The notes: generated from the sequence alone by a model not told the origin. Counted from the first letter of the stretch, positions 6,350-12,434 are shown. The stretch: 14,996 bases of DNA from Candidatus Pacearchaeota archaeon (GCA_002688335.1 NZCQ01000066.1:1-14996); one strand, 5' to 3'. Numbers and translations are program-made.

Positions 6350-7093
6350 ATGGAAATGACGCCGGAATTAGCTGAAGTATGTGGAATTCATGCAGGAGAT
6401 GGATATTTGAGATTACGTGAGAGAAATAGGGGGGAAGTACAAATATCGGGGCATGTTGAAGAAAAAGATTATTATGATAAACACATCATTCCTTTAGTGA
6501 ATAATGTTTTTAAATTGAATATTAATGGAAGGTATTTTAGAAATAATCTCTATGGATTTGTTTGTTATCAAAGAATATTGAGAGATACTCTAATGAGTCA
6601 TGGATTTCCATCAGGAAATAAATCTTCAATAGTGAGAATTCCAAGAAAAATAATGGAAAGTGGAAATGAAGAAATATTATGCAGGTTTTTGAGAGGCTTG
6701 TTTGATACTGATGGTCATTTATCTTTTAGAAAATCTTATGCAGGAATAAATAGTTTTAATAAAAAATATCATCATTATCCTAAGATTAGGATAACAACAA
6801 TATCAAAATACCTTATCGAGGATCTTATTAAAGTATTGCACAAGTTAGATTTCTTATTTAACTATCATAATAGAGATTCTAAGAAAATACAGGAACAAAG
6901 AAAATATATGATTTCAATAAGCGGAATTGATGGATTAGAGAGATGGATGAAATTAGTGGGCATTAAAAATAGTGTTAAACTTTCAAGATATCTACTATGG
7001 AAAAGATTTGGATTTTGCCCAACAAATACTACATTAAAACAAAGGGAAGATCTTTTAAAGGGGAAATTAGATAACTATAATATGGGCTTGTAG
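6350..7093 (+). CDS. Free-standing LAGLIDADG homing endonuclease
   Basis: The 247-residue protein has the two LAGLIDADG helices of a monomeric DNA endonuclease: VCGIHAGDG at residues 10-18 (acidic D17) and FLRGLFDTDG at 113-122 (acidic D121). Each is followed by a basic, aromatic beta region suited to DNA contact (for example VQISGHVEEKDYY, and KIRITTISKYLIEDL in the second half). Such enzymes cut long specific sites and spread their gene into the cut. The gene is not in an intein or a visible intron. Its last codons and its TAG stop (7091-7093) are the first ten bases of the tRNA-Arg gene, so the stop is made of tRNA positions U8, A9 and G10. Codon choice is A-ending rather than the G/T-rich style of neighbours such as gatB, which points to separate origin. 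It has its own promoter and Shine-Dalgarno. Confidence 0.85.
   Translation: MEMTPELAEVCGIHAGDGYLRLRERNRGEVQISGHVEEKDYYDKHIIPLVNNVFKLNINGRYFRNNLYGFVCYQRILRDTLMSHGFPSGNKSSIVRIPRKIMESGNEEILCRFLRGLFDTDGHLSFRKSYAGINSFNKKYHHYPKIRITTISKYLIEDLIKVLHKLDFLFNYHNRDSKKIQEQRKYMISISGIDGLERWMKLVGIKNSVKLSRYLLWKRFGFCPTNTTLKQREDLLKGKLDNYNMGL
7051..7060 (+). promoter_or_regulatory. Candidate TATA box for tRNA-Arg inside the endonuclease ORF
   Basis: tcttttaaag is centred about 28 nt before the first tRNA base. If used, the endonuclease coding sequence supplies the tRNA promoter, so the inserted gene would have kept or replaced the original one. Confidence 0.35.
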
Positions 7094-7155
7094 TTCAATG
7101 GATAGAATAAAGAGGTTCGGTCTCTTCGATTCCGGTTCGAATCCGGACAAGCTCA
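7084..7155 (+). tRNA. tRNA-Arg (anticodon UCG)
   Basis: A 72-nt cloverleaf folds fully: acceptor gggcttg/caagctc (one G-U at 2:71), D stem gttc/gaat with G18-G19-A20 in the loop, anticodon stem aagag/ctctt with a seven-base loop whose bases 34-36 are TCG (7117-7119), a 4-nt variable region, and T stem tccgg/ccgga with loop ttcgaat. Anticodon UCG reads CGN arginine codons, and A20 is a known arginine identity base. The discriminator is A and CCA is not encoded. No intron is seen. A run of five T follows at once, which is the usual archaeal stop signal. The first ten bases double as the end of the endonuclease gene. Confidence 0.93.
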
Positions 7156-7172
7156 TTTTTAATTTAAAGAGA

Positions 7173-7607
7173 ATGGAAGAAAGACATCTTAAAACAAATA
7201 TAGCACAGTATGCTCTGATTATTAGGGATAAGAAAATGCTGATATTATGGCCTAAGGGCGATGATGAGCCTTTGTGGGTATTACCGGGAGGTAGGTTAAA
7301 TGAGGATGATGAGAGTTATGCTGCATCTCTTGATAGGGAAGTTGATGAAGAGATTGGGCAGGGAATTAATCTTGTAGAACCATTTTATGTTGATATGTAT
7401 AATGTTAAGGGTAAGGCACATAGATATGCTGTATTTTTTCTGTGTGACCTAGAAGATAGCGATGAGGAGATAAAACTCTCAGAGGATCATTACAAATATG
7501 AATGGTTGGGATTTGATGGATTAATGGAAGTTGTGCAGAAAGAGCCTGAGAGGGCTAGGCCTGGAATTATTTTGTTGAATAAATTGAGAGATAAAGGGTT
7601 GTTGTGA
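7173..7607 (+). CDS. Nudix hydrolase
   Basis: The 144-residue protein has a Nudix fold: N-terminal strand (IAQYALIIRDKKMLIL), WVLPGGRL at residues 35-42, and the Nudix box helix E-SYAASLD-REVDEEIG, with REVDEEIG at 55-62. Glu56, Glu59 and Glu60 are the metal-binding residues. The box has one extra residue between the glycine and the first glutamate (GX6E instead of GX5E). Nudix enzymes hydrolyse nucleoside-diphosphate-linked compounds such as oxidised nucleotides, ADP-ribose or capped ends. The substrate here is unknown. The open frame extends back to 7098, but that part is the tRNA-Arg gene, so ATG 7173, 17 nt after the tRNA, is chosen. No separate TATA box at the right spacing is evident. 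The next gene follows after 3 nt. Confidence 0.88.
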   Translation: MEERHLKTNIAQYALIIRDKKMLILWPKGDDEPLWVLPGGRLNEDDESYAASLDREVDEEIGQGINLVEPFYVDMYNVKGKAHRYAVFFLCDLEDSDEEIKLSEDHYKYEWLGFDGLMEVVQKEPERARPGIILLNKLRDKGLL

Positions 7608-7610
7608 GAT

Positions 7611-7868
7611 ATGAAAAAAGAGAAGTTTATTGCTGGTGCTGTTGAGAAACCTGGAACTCTTCATAGGCAGTTAGGAATAGGAATAGATGGGAAAATTCCT
7701 TTTACTTTGCTTCGTGCTATAATGAGGGCAGAGGTTGGTGATCAAGTGAAAAATCCAAGTAAATCTGGGAAGAGAGTGATTTTTGTAACTAGATTGTTGA
7801 AAAAGAGAGCTAATTTGGCTATTAATCTTAAGAATATTAGTAAGCGGAGATATAGACAATTCCGATGA
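7611..7868 (+). CDS. Small basic protein of unknown function
   Basis: The 85-residue product is rich in Lys and Arg. It reads FIAGAVEKPGTLHRQLGI, then KIPFTLLRAIMRAEVGDQV, then NPSKSGKRVIFVTRLLKKRANLAINLKNI. The order K-P-G-(T/A)-L-(H/R)-(R/K)-Q-L-G, a middle I-P..LL segment and a C-terminal basic K-R-A-x-L-A-x-x-L stretch recalls short proteins common in phage and plasmid contexts, but I cannot name a family with confidence. It starts 3 nt after the Nudix stop and so is probably cotranscribed. Its last codons form the left arm of a 9-bp inverted repeat. Confidence 0.65.
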   Translation: MKKEKFIAGAVEKPGTLHRQLGIGIDGKIPFTLLRAIMRAEVGDQVKNPSKSGKRVIFVTRLLKKRANLAINLKNISKRRYRQFR

Positions 7869-7892
7869 TTATGAAACATTTGTATCGGAATT
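7858..7892. repeat. Inverted repeat at the end of the 7611 gene (possible terminator)
   Basis: aattccgat (7858-7866) and atcggaatt (7884-7892) are perfect 9-bp reverse complements with a 17-nt loop, spanning the stop codon at 7866-7868. An RNA hairpin here could end or protect the message. No T-run follows directly. Confidence 0.45.
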
Positions 7893-7897
7893 CTCTA

Positions 7898-7943
7898 ATG
7901 GATCATCCCTTTTTAGTGTACCTGAATCGTCGGGATGATCCAT
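7898..7943. repeat. Second, 12-bp inverted repeat with a 22-nt loop
   Basis: atggatcatccc (7898-7909) and gggatgatccat (7932-7943) are perfect reverse complements, with a T5 run opening the loop. It directly follows the previous hairpin and lies just before the TATA-like gatttaaga (7949-7957) of the next gene. It could therefore be a terminator structure or an operator for that gene. Confidence 0.45.
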
Positions 7944-7979
7944 AGTTAGATTTAAGATCTTGTTTCTTATGGAAGTTCT

Positions 7980-8183
7980 ATGGATGCAAGCAGGTTATTG
8001 ACAGTTGCGACTTTGATGCTTGCATTTTCAACTTTTTTAGGTGCTTTGATTGCTATCGTTTCTATTCTTATAAACTTAAATAGAAGTTTAATTGAAATGC
8101 TCCTCTATGCGATAATTTATATAGATTTGAATCTAATATTTCTATATTACATTAGATTAAGATGGCTCAACAAAATAGTTTAA
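7980..8183 (+). CDS. Small two-helix membrane protein
   Basis: The 67-residue product is nearly all hydrophobic, with one helix at about residues 7-33 (TVATLMLAFSTFLGALIAIV and following) and a second at about 38-58, and a short basic end (RLRWLNKIV). No family is recognised. gatttaaga (7949-7957) sits about 27 nt before the ATG and gives a leaderless start. It overlaps the next, even smaller membrane protein by 22 nt in another frame, an arrangement seen again at 11694-12096. Confidence 0.55.
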   Translation: MDASRLLTVATLMLAFSTFLGALIAIVSILINLNRSLIEMLLYAIIYIDLNLIFLYYIRLRWLNKIV

Positions 8184-8275
8184 TTCTATGGTTAAGGGAG
8201 AACTGGCCTTTGATTTTGTTATTTGTTATTATAATATTTACTATTTGGTTTTTGAATTTTAATTTTAATAACTAA
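8162..8275 (+). CDS. Tiny single-helix membrane protein (37 aa)
   Basis: The frame from ATG 8162 to TAA 8275 encodes MAQQNSLILWLREN followed by one strong membrane helix (WPLILLFVIIIFTIWFL) and an Asn/Phe tail. It overlaps the end of the preceding membrane-protein gene by 22 nt and ends 2 nt before the proS TATA box. No homologue is recognised. The clean fit between gene and promoter argues that it is real, but at 37 residues chance cannot be excluded. Confidence 0.4.
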   Translation: MAQQNSLILWLRENWPLILLFVIIIFTIWFLNFNFNN

Positions 8276-8276
8276 A

Positions 8277-8285
8277 TTTATAAAA
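8277..8285 (+). promoter_or_regulatory. TATA box for proS
   Basis: tttataaaa is centred 25 nt before ATG 8306, with no Shine-Dalgarno in between, which implies a leaderless proS message. Confidence 0.65.
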
Positions 8286-8305
8286 GCGTTATTCTTGTTT
8301 TTAAT

Positions 8306-9760
8306 ATGAGTAAGAATAATAAGGATAAAGACATTAAGGGAATCACTGCTGAGAAGGATGAGTTATCAGAATGGTATACTCAGATATTGCAGAAGGCCGA
8401 ACTAATAGAGTATACTGATGTTTCTGGGGCATATATCCTTAGGCCTGGAGCTTATTTTATATGGGAGAAGGTAAAAGAATTCTTTGACAATAAAATTAAG
8501 AAGGACGGTGTTAAAAATGCTAGTTTTCCACTGCTAATTTCTAAGTCTAATTTAATGAGAGAACAAGAACATGTTGAAGGATTTACTCCAGAGGTTGCTT
8601 GGGTTACTAGATCTGGAAGTACTGAGCTTGCAGAACCTCTTGCAGTTAGGCCCACTTCTGAAACTGTGATATATCCAGCATATTCAAAGTGGATTAGATC
8701 ATGGAAGGATCTTCCCTTGAGATTAAATCAGTGGTGTAATGTTGTGCGTTGGGAATTTAATAACCCTGTTCCATTTATAAGATCTAGGGAATTTTTGTGG
8801 CAGGAAGGCCATACTGCTTTTGAAACTAGGGAACAAGCAGATAGTGAGGTTAGGAAAATTCAGGATTTTTATGTAGATGTTTATAAGGAAATGTATGCAA
8901 TTCCTGTTATTAAAGGTATAAAGACGGATAAAGAAAAGTTTGCTGGAGCCGATTATACCTCTACGGTTGAGGCCTTTTTGCCTTCAGGAAAAGCTGCTCA
9001 GGGAGCTACCTCACATCTATTGGGCCAGAATTTTGCAAAGGCTTTTGATATTCAATTTTTAGATAAAAATGGGAAAAAACAATATGTTTGGCAGAATTCT
9101 TGGGGGATTTCAACTAGAAGCATAGGAATTGCTATAATGACACATTCAGATGATAAAGGACTCATTCTTCCTCCCAAAGTTGCTGAAACTCAAATAATAA
9201 TTGTTCCTATATTTAATAAAAAGTCTGAGAAATCTCTGATTTTGAATAAGGCAAAAGAAATAAAGGAATCTCTTTCCGAATTTAGGGTTGAAATCGATGC
9301 GAGAGAGGATCATTCTCCAGGGTATAAGTTTAATGATTGGGAAATGAAAGGTGTTCCATTAAGGATAGAGATTGGGCCTAGAGATCTAGCGGAAGATAAA
9401 GCGGTTCTTGTTAGAAGAGATAATAAATTAAAAGAAGATGTTAAGATTAAGGATATCGATAGTAAGGTTAAAAAAACTTTAGAGACTATTCATAAATTTC
9501 TTTATAATAAGGCTAAAAAGTTTATTAAGGATAATACTGAAGAATCTAAGGACATGAAGAGTTTGATTGCAGCAATTAAAAATAAGAAATTAGTAAGGGC
9601 TTGTTGGGATGGAAGTTTGGAAAGCGAGGATTGGATTAAGGATAAAACTGGGGGAGCTAAAATTATTTGTATAATTGACGAAAAGATTAGACCAAATGAT
9701 AAATGTGTGTATTCTGGAAAGAAAGCCAAATTTGTTGTTTATATAGGGAAGAGTTATTAG
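8306..9760 (+). CDS. proS: Prolyl-tRNA synthetase, archaeal/eukaryotic type
   Basis: This 484-residue class II synthetase joins proline to tRNA-Pro in the cytoplasm. Visible landmarks are the start ITAEKDELSEWYTQILQKAE, YILRPGAYFIWE (44-54), LAVRPTSETVIYPAYSKWI (112-130), the motif 2 region NVVRWEFNNPVPFIRSREFLWQEGHTAF (145-172), GATSHLLGQNF (233-243), and motif 3 with WGISTRSIGIAIMTHSDDKG (266-285). The anticodon-binding domain follows at about 290-395. The C-terminal domain unique to this type ends in the conserved K-S-Y. In that domain the family's zinc-type cysteines are partly lost: ACWDGSLESEDW lacks the second Cys, and KCVYSGK replaces CxxC. The short form without the bacterial editing insertion is usual for archaea. 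The start is fixed by the TATA box at 8277-8285. Confidence 0.96.
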   Translation: MSKNNKDKDIKGITAEKDELSEWYTQILQKAELIEYTDVSGAYILRPGAYFIWEKVKEFFDNKIKKDGVKNASFPLLISKSNLMREQEHVEGFTPEVAWVTRSGSTELAEPLAVRPTSETVIYPAYSKWIRSWKDLPLRLNQWCNVVRWEFNNPVPFIRSREFLWQEGHTAFETREQADSEVRKIQDFYVDVYKEMYAIPVIKGIKTDKEKFAGADYTSTVEAFLPSGKAAQGATSHLLGQNFAKAFDIQFLDKNGKKQYVWQNSWGISTRSIGIAIMTHSDDKGLILPPKVAETQIIIVPIFNKKSEKSLILNKAKEIKESLSEFRVEIDAREDHSPGYKFNDWEMKGVPLRIEIGPRDLAEDKAVLVRRDNKLKEDVKIKDIDSKVKKTLETIHKFLYNKAKKFIKDNTEESKDMKSLIAAIKNKKLVRACWDGSLESEDWIKDKTGGAKIICIIDEKIRPNDKCVYSGKKAKFVVYIGKSY

Positions 9761-9778
9761 TTTTCGTGTAGAGAAATG

Positions 9779-9787
9779 TTTATAAAT
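9779..9787 (+). promoter_or_regulatory. TATA box for the 9813 gene
   Basis: tttataaat is centred about 30 nt before ATG 9813, leaving at most a few bases of leader. Confidence 0.55.
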
Positions 9788-9812
9788 TGGTTTTGTGATT
9801 TAGGTTTCTAAA

Positions 9813-10196
9813 ATGGCGAGAATTATAAATAGGAGTCAGGCTCTTGTAGCGTATGACCGGGTTATGGATGAATGTCCTAGATTGAGTGATGGTGGTTTTT
9901 ATAGTGTGGATGATTTTGCAAAGTTGGATGAAGTAAGGTATGGGGGGTTGATGGGTTGTTTGACTACCGTGAATGTAATAGAGATTCTTGGAATTCCTGA
10001 AGATCTGAGTGTTTTAAGGAGGGCGGATTTAGAGTTTATTCTTGAGGATGAAAAGTCAAGGAAAGGTAGAGCTAATAAGACTTATAATAATAGCAATAGG
10101 GATGGAATTCCTAGTAATCTTTCGTTAAATGTGCGTTCTAGCAATCCTTCTCAAAAAAGTATTAGAAGCTATGGGGGATGTCATGGAGAGCATTAA
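9813..10196 (+). CDS. Unknown protein; may be the first half of a frameshifted gene
   Basis: I do not recognise this 127-residue protein. Residues 1-80 look like a compact helical domain (QALVAYDRVMDECPRLSDGG, SVDDFAKLDEVRYGGLMGCL, VIEILGIPEDLSVL), followed by a polar linker rich in Arg, Asn and Ser. The last 13 residues (SIRSYGGCHGEH and preceding) look unlike the rest. The +1 frame offers a more natural helix there (KVLEAMGDVMESIKMKNN) that runs straight into the next ORF. An A6 run at 10153-10158 (one A too many) would explain a shift. Against this, the stop at 10194-10196 lies one base before an ATG preceded by ggagag, as in a normal gene pair. I cannot decide between the two. Confidence 0.6.
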   Translation: MARIINRSQALVAYDRVMDECPRLSDGGFYSVDDFAKLDEVRYGGLMGCLTTVNVIEILGIPEDLSVLRRADLEFILEDEKSRKGRANKTYNNSNRDGIPSNLSLNVRSSNPSQKSIRSYGGCHGEH

Positions 10197-10197
10197 A

Positions 10198-10416
10198 ATG
10201 AAAAATAATCGAAGATTGATGGATGGTTTGTATGATGTTCAAATTGGATTGCCTGCTTCAGATGTTGTTGAACAATATGCTCTTGATAAGGCCATTAGTG
10301 CTAGTGCTATGGAGATTGATGAGGGAGATTTTCCTAGCTTTAACGAGACTTTTATAGATGTTATGGGTTTTGATCCAAATGATCCAAGATCTTGTGTTAG
10401 AGAAAGACAACATTAG
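10198..10416 (+). CDS. Unknown small acidic protein, or C-terminal half of the 9813 gene
   Basis: From ATG 10198 this encodes 72 residues: MKNNRRLMDGLYDVQIGLP, then ASDVVEQYALDKAISASA and an acidic, Phe-containing end (EIDEGDFPSFNETFIDVMGF). No family is recognised. A Shine-Dalgarno-like ggagag at 10185-10190 and the one-base gap after the preceding stop favour ATG 10198. The open frame reaches back to ATG 10129, and its extra codons form a plausible helix that would join the previous ORF after a one-base shift, giving a 200-residue protein. Its TAG overlaps the convergent deoxyhypusine synthase stop by 3 nt. Confidence 0.5.
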   Translation: MKNNRRLMDGLYDVQIGLPASDVVEQYALDKAISASAMEIDEGDFPSFNETFIDVMGFDPNDPRSCVRERQH

Positions 10417-11426
10417 TTCTTAAAACACTTAGCCACAATTAATGGGAAGAGGATTGTTGCATCTCCGAACACTTTGATTGAAGATAGTTGGTTATCTTTT
10501 TTAGGGCTGATTTTTCCCCAAGAGACTGCTTCGTCAGGTCTTGCATTGCTGTCTGCTCCATCCCATTCTTCTCCAGTGTTAATATAAACCGAGTAATCTG
10601 AACCATTTCTCATCATGTTTGAGTTTAAGATGTGGTGTTTCATTATCCCTTTTCCTAAGATGATTAATCCTGTTTTTTCTCTTGTTATTGTGTATTCGTT
10701 TAGTTTGTGAATGTCAGATGCTATGTCTATTTTGAAATCTGGATATTTATATTGGAAGAAGTGAATCAGGTCTCCTAAACTACCATCCGTAATTGCGGGA
10801 CAGTAAACATCGATGTTGTTTTTATAACACCAATAATAAATGCTTTCTGGATTGTTTATTTCTTTTCCTAGTCGCTTTATTAATTCTGATACAGATATTA
10901 TCTTATTTGTTTGTTTTTGTTCTTTGTATGAGGATTCTAGAATTGGGTTGATGAAGTCTTCGAATTTACAGTATCTATCGTTTGGAACTAGGATGTTTCC
11001 TGTTCTGTTTACACCTTCTTTATTAAGAAGTTCTCCTGATGTTGAGAACTTTCCGAGTTTGAAATCTCCAAAACATTTTATGAAGTCTTCTTCAATCCCT
11101 CCTGCAGTTGTTACGATAACATTTATTTTTTTGTGTTCTGCTAAGTATCTGAAGATTTCTCTTAATCCGGAGGTTACCATGTTACTTGTGTAACCTAGAT
11201 AGATTGTTACTTTTTCTTCTATCATTTTGTTTATTATTTTTATTGCTTTTGATAAATGTGATGCTTGGAAACCTATTGATTCCAGAGAGTCTAGAAGTTT
11301 GTTATAATCTAAAGGTTGATTGAAATCGTAACCTTTTATTGGAATTCCTTCTGGTTCCCTTGAAGAAAACATTACATTTTCTCTTCCAATTTTTTCAATT
11401 TCTTCTTTTGATAGTTTAGTTGGCAT
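10413..11426 (-). CDS. dys: Deoxyhypusine synthase
   Basis: This enzyme moves the butylamine group of spermidine, with NAD+, onto one lysine of initiation factor aIF5A, the first step to (deoxy)hypusine. The 337-residue product carries the family text throughout: KGYDFN (31-36), GFQASHL (52-58), LGYTSNMVTSGLRE (77-90), VIVTTAGGIEEDFIKC (103-118), NILVPNDRYCKFED (144-157), YCPAITDGSLGDL (208-220), GLIILGKGIMKHHI (253-266), YINTGEEWDGADSNARP (281-297) and DEAVSWGK. Lys305 of the last is the residue that forms the enzyme-substrate intermediate. Length and both ends match archaeal and eukaryotic enzymes, so it should be active. No TATA box lies at leaderless distance. The likely promoter at 11491-11501 would give a leader of roughly 45 nt containing the palindrome cgagatctcg. 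Confidence 0.96.
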   Translation of the reverse strand: MPTKLSKEEIEKIGRENVMFSSREPEGIPIKGYDFNQPLDYNKLLDSLESIGFQASHLSKAIKIINKMIEEKVTIYLGYTSNMVTSGLREIFRYLAEHKKINVIVTTAGGIEEDFIKCFGDFKLGKFSTSGELLNKEGVNRTGNILVPNDRYCKFEDFINPILESSYKEQKQTNKIISVSELIKRLGKEINNPESIYYWCYKNNIDVYCPAITDGSLGDLIHFFQYKYPDFKIDIASDIHKLNEYTITREKTGLIILGKGIMKHHILNSNMMRNGSDYSVYINTGEEWDGADSNARPDEAVSWGKISPKKDNQLSSIKVFGDATILFPLIVAKCFKN

Positions 11427-11441
11427 AGTTATATTGCGGAG

Positions 11442-11561
11442 TTTTTACAACCGAGATCTCGCAACCCGCTAATCTCATAAATTAATTCAGTTATTTATAA
11501 CCCTCCCACCCACCCGGGAGGCTGAATTAATTTACTCGCCCACCCTAATGAGTTGTAAAAA
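11442..11561. repeat. 120-nt nested palindrome between the synthase and the 11.7-kb genes
   Basis: Three perfect inverted repeats are stacked around nearly one centre: tttttacaac / gttgtaaaaa (11442-11451, 11552-11561), taaattaattcag / ctgaattaattta (11478-11490, 11522-11534) and cctccc / gggagg (11502-11507, 11516-11521). The centre is GC-rich (acccaccc loop) in otherwise AT-rich DNA. This occupies most of the 267-nt gene-free stretch 11427-11693, and I find no supported ORF there. It could be a structured RNA on either strand, a double terminator, or a small miniature transposon-like element. Confidence 0.5.
11491..11501 (-). promoter_or_regulatory. Possible TATA box for deoxyhypusine synthase
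   Basis: On the minus strand gttataaataa (11491-11501) resembles box A. Transcription would begin near 11470, about 45 nt before the ATG. It lies in the loop between two arms of the nested palindrome, so structure or a bound protein there could affect synthase expression. Confidence 0.35.
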
Positions 11562-11663
11562 TTAATTTAGAATTGTGATTACTTACCTGATCGGTATCGC
11601 CTTGCTCTTTAGTAGTAATAATGTTTGGTTCATGTTATGTGGGATATTTTTTGCTATATAAAT

Positions 11664-11672
11664 GTTTATAAT
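11664..11672 (+). promoter_or_regulatory. TATA box for the 11694 gene
   Basis: gtttataat is centred 26 nt before ATG 11694. It fixes the start there and excludes the longer frame from 11625. A second TATA-like tatataaat lies about 10 nt further upstream. Confidence 0.5.
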
Positions 11673-11693
11673 TTTGGAAAGATAGTCAGAGCT

Positions 11694-11996
11694 ATGGTTG
11701 ATCGAGAAGATTTTATAACAATAGCATTGGCAATAACCGGAATCTTGATAACTTTATTGATACCGCTTCCGATAAGGGAGGACCATCGTATATTTGTAAT
11801 AGCTATTTTGCTCTTTATTTTTTTGTTAATCTCTTTTAATAGATTTAATCAAAGATTGGAGGGTTCTAATAAATTAGTTAATGAGGTGAACAAGAAGATA
11901 GATGAAATGGACAAAAGATTTAAAACTTTGGAAGACTTGAATGAAATAAGATTAAATATAAGAGAGTTACAAGGAAGAGTGTTTAAAAATGGATAG
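11694..11996 (+). CDS. Small membrane protein with C-terminal coiled coil
   Basis: The 100-residue product has two membrane helices (about 8-26, ITIALAITGILITLLIPLP, and 33-50, IFVIAILLFIFLLISFN), then a charged heptad-like region (NKLVNEVNKKIDEMDKRFKT and LEDLNEIRLNIRELQGRV) that should form a coiled coil in the cytoplasm. No family is recognised. The TATA box gives a leaderless start, and it overlaps a 35-residue membrane protein by 8 nt (ATGGATAG). The arrangement parallels the pair at 7980-8275. A role as a membrane-bound scaffold or as a partner of the tiny downstream protein is inference. Confidence 0.6.
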   Translation: MVDREDFITIALAITGILITLLIPLPIREDHRIFVIAILLFIFLLISFNRFNQRLEGSNKLVNEVNKKIDEMDKRFKTLEDLNEIRLNIRELQGRVFKNG

Positions 11997-12096
11997 AAAG
12001 GCTTTGTCGGATCAAGCGTTGTTTAAGATTTTGTGGATTCTTGTAATAGCAATGGGCGTGTATTTAGCTATAAAAATAATCCAGGGATTGGTGTGA
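11989..12096 (+). CDS. Tiny single-helix membrane protein (35 aa)
   Basis: ATG 11989 overlaps the preceding TAG by 8 nt. The product reads MDRKALSDQALFK and then one membrane helix (ILWILVIAMGVYLAIKIIQG), ending at TGA 12096. The tight overlap, polar N terminus and clean hydrophobic helix suggest a real short gene translated with its upstream neighbour. No function is known. Confidence 0.45.
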   Translation: MDRKALSDQALFKILWILVIAMGVYLAIKIIQGLV

Positions 12097-12131
12097 TTGA
12101 TGTTTTAAGTTTTGGGATTTTTGTCAGATAG

Positions 12132-12140
12132 TTTTATAAA
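12132..12140 (+). promoter_or_regulatory. TATA box for the hicB-hicA pair
   Basis: ttttataaa is centred 26 nt before ATG 12162. It decides for that start over the GTG at 12153 and suggests a leaderless toxin-antitoxin message. Confidence 0.6.
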
Positions 12141-12161
12141 TATCTTGTTGTTGTGATTGAT

Positions 12162-12434
12162 ATGGGTAAGAGTTATCTTGATGTTGTTTTGAATAAAGAA
12201 TTATTAGGTAATGGGGAGGAGATATTTGTTGCTAATTGCACTATTTTAGGCATAGCTTCGCAGGGAAAAACTATGGATGCTGCGATGAAGAATATTAGGG
12301 AAGTTATAGATGCCTATTTGGAGGAACACCCTGAATTATTTGATGAACTTTCAGGTAATATTCCTTCTTTTTCAGTTATAGAATTAGATAAAGATGCCAA
12401 AGCTACCAATATTATCGGGCAAGGACATGATTAA
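12162..12434 (+). CDS. hicB: HicB-like antitoxin
   Basis: The 90-residue product has the HicB partial RNase H-like fold: strand YLDVVLNKEL, then GEEIFVANCTILGIASQGKT and the helix DAAMKNIREVIDAYLEEHPE, as in the family text (A-x-C...G..SQG.T..EA..N..EAI..YL). It should bind and block the HicA RNase. The protein ends without a DNA-binding HTH or RHH domain, so it is the short form, and any autoregulation would need another mechanism. The start at 12162 is set by the TATA box. The antitoxin comes first and overlaps hicA by 41 nt, an order found in many archaeal hic loci. Confidence 0.8.
   Translation: MGKSYLDVVLNKELLGNGEEIFVANCTILGIASQGKTMDAAMKNIREVIDAYLEEHPELFDELSGNIPSFSVIELDKDAKATNIIGQGHD

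Noticed and set aside
7084..7155. tRNA-Arg as an att site for an integrated element
   Set aside because: No second copy of the tRNA 3' end and no integrase were seen in the window. The endonuclease is on the 5' side.
7098..7172. 25-residue N-terminal extension of the Nudix protein
   Set aside because: These codons are the tRNA-Arg gene. The Nudix domain starts after ATG 7173.
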